Shown one piece after another: positions 10,981 through 11,185 of a stretch of DNA of 11,185 nt (position 1 is the stretch's first letter; each line of letters starts with the position of its first letter). The stretch is taken from contig JAZNFJ010000010.1 in the NCBI GenBank assembly GCA_045589035.1, positions 1 through 11,185 on the forward strand, read 5' to 3'. A model generated the notes under the pieces. It had not been told where the DNA came from, searched no databases, and saw nothing but the letters and a program-made list of their open reading frames with translations. Origin of the DNA: Avoscillospira sp045589035. GTDB lineage: Bacteria; Bacillota; Clostridia; Oscillospirales; Oscillospiraceae. Position numbers and translations under genes: made by a program.

Positions 10981-11185
10981 ATGATTTTTAACGGCATTGA
11001 TTTTGATACTTATTTCCGCCACTATCCCGATGCAAAGGGCTTTTTCGGCAAGTACGGCGGCTCTTATGTGAATCCTGAACTGCAGAAGGCCATGGATGAG
11101 ATCACCGAGGGCTATTGCACCATCGCCCAGTCCAGAAAGTTCATCGCAGAACTCCGCCGCATCCGCAAGGAGTTCGAGGGCCGTC
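10981..11185 (+). CDS. trpB: Tryptophan synthase beta chain, N-terminal part (cut by window edge)
   Basis: The first 68 residues are visible. GFFGKYGGSYVNPELQKAMDEI matches the start of TrpB, and EFEGR at the window edge is where the family continues with PTPL. The PLP-binding Lys lies beyond the window. TrpB makes tryptophan from serine and indole. GGAGG at 10968-10972 sets the ATG at 10981. The T-box specifier and discriminator both point to Trp, which supports the call. It follows the regulatory leader directly instead of sitting at the end of a trpEDCFBA series, so it may be a stand-alone TrpB used for indole salvage; what follows is not visible. Confidence 0.88.
   Translation, partial: MIFNGIDFDTYFRHYPDAKGFFGKYGGSYVNPELQKAMDEITEGYCTIAQSRKFIAELRRIRKEFEGR

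Overview
The window looks like chromosomal DNA of a Gram-positive gut anaerobe of the class Clostridia, probably Oscillospiraceae/Ruminococcaceae-like. Reasons: strong AGGAGG ribosome binding sites, TTG and GTG starts, consensus TTGACA-N17-TATAAT promoters, a T-box leader, a DnaK that appears to lack the Gram-negative-type insertion, a trimeric intracellular cation channel, a MocR regulator, and short palindromic repeats of kinds common in these genomes. This placement is inference; no species is assigned. Both ends cut genes: dnaK on the left and a tryptophan synthase beta gene on the right.

Left part (1-4956, all minus strand). A small membrane-anchored J-domain protein is followed 12 nt later by dnaK, from a promoter near 1865. 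Upstream of these, separated by a terminator, is a three-gene run: a MocR-type regulator, a Nudix-TudS (DUF523) fusion protein, and a TRIC-family membrane channel whose GTG start overlaps the previous stop. The regulator carries Arg where the family has its PLP-binding Lys.

Middle part (4957-6271, plus strand). A consensus promoter back to back with the MocR promoter drives rpsF-ssb-rpsR, ending in a strong terminator. A roughly 110-bp multi-hairpin repeat follows. Then come two minus-strand genes, ttcA (tRNA 2-thiocytidine synthesis) and a cytidylate-kinase-like gene. These are divergent from rplM-rpsI (8111-8965).

The rpsI 3' end is the most unusual spot. The last codons and stop of rpsI (Q-F-S-K-R-stop) occur a second time 154 bp downstream as an imperfect 20-bp direct repeat. 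The stretch between holds a terminator and a nested hairpin, and a second terminator lies after the second copy. This looks like the scar of an element integrated at the 3' end of rpsI. It is followed by an 86-bp palindromic repeat.

Right part (9363-11185). A PAP2-family membrane phosphatase (plus) and a PPOX/Nim-like flavoprotein (minus) converge on a shared terminator. Next is a T-box leader with specifier codon UGG and acceptor-binding UGGC (both fitting tRNA-Trp), then a possible 14-codon leader ORF with one Trp codon, then trpB.

Most of the window is housekeeping. I do not see a complete new multi-gene system. The points most worth checking are the rpsI scar, the Lys-to-Arg change in MocR, the Nudix-TudS fusion, and the T-box plus leader ORF ahead of trpB.
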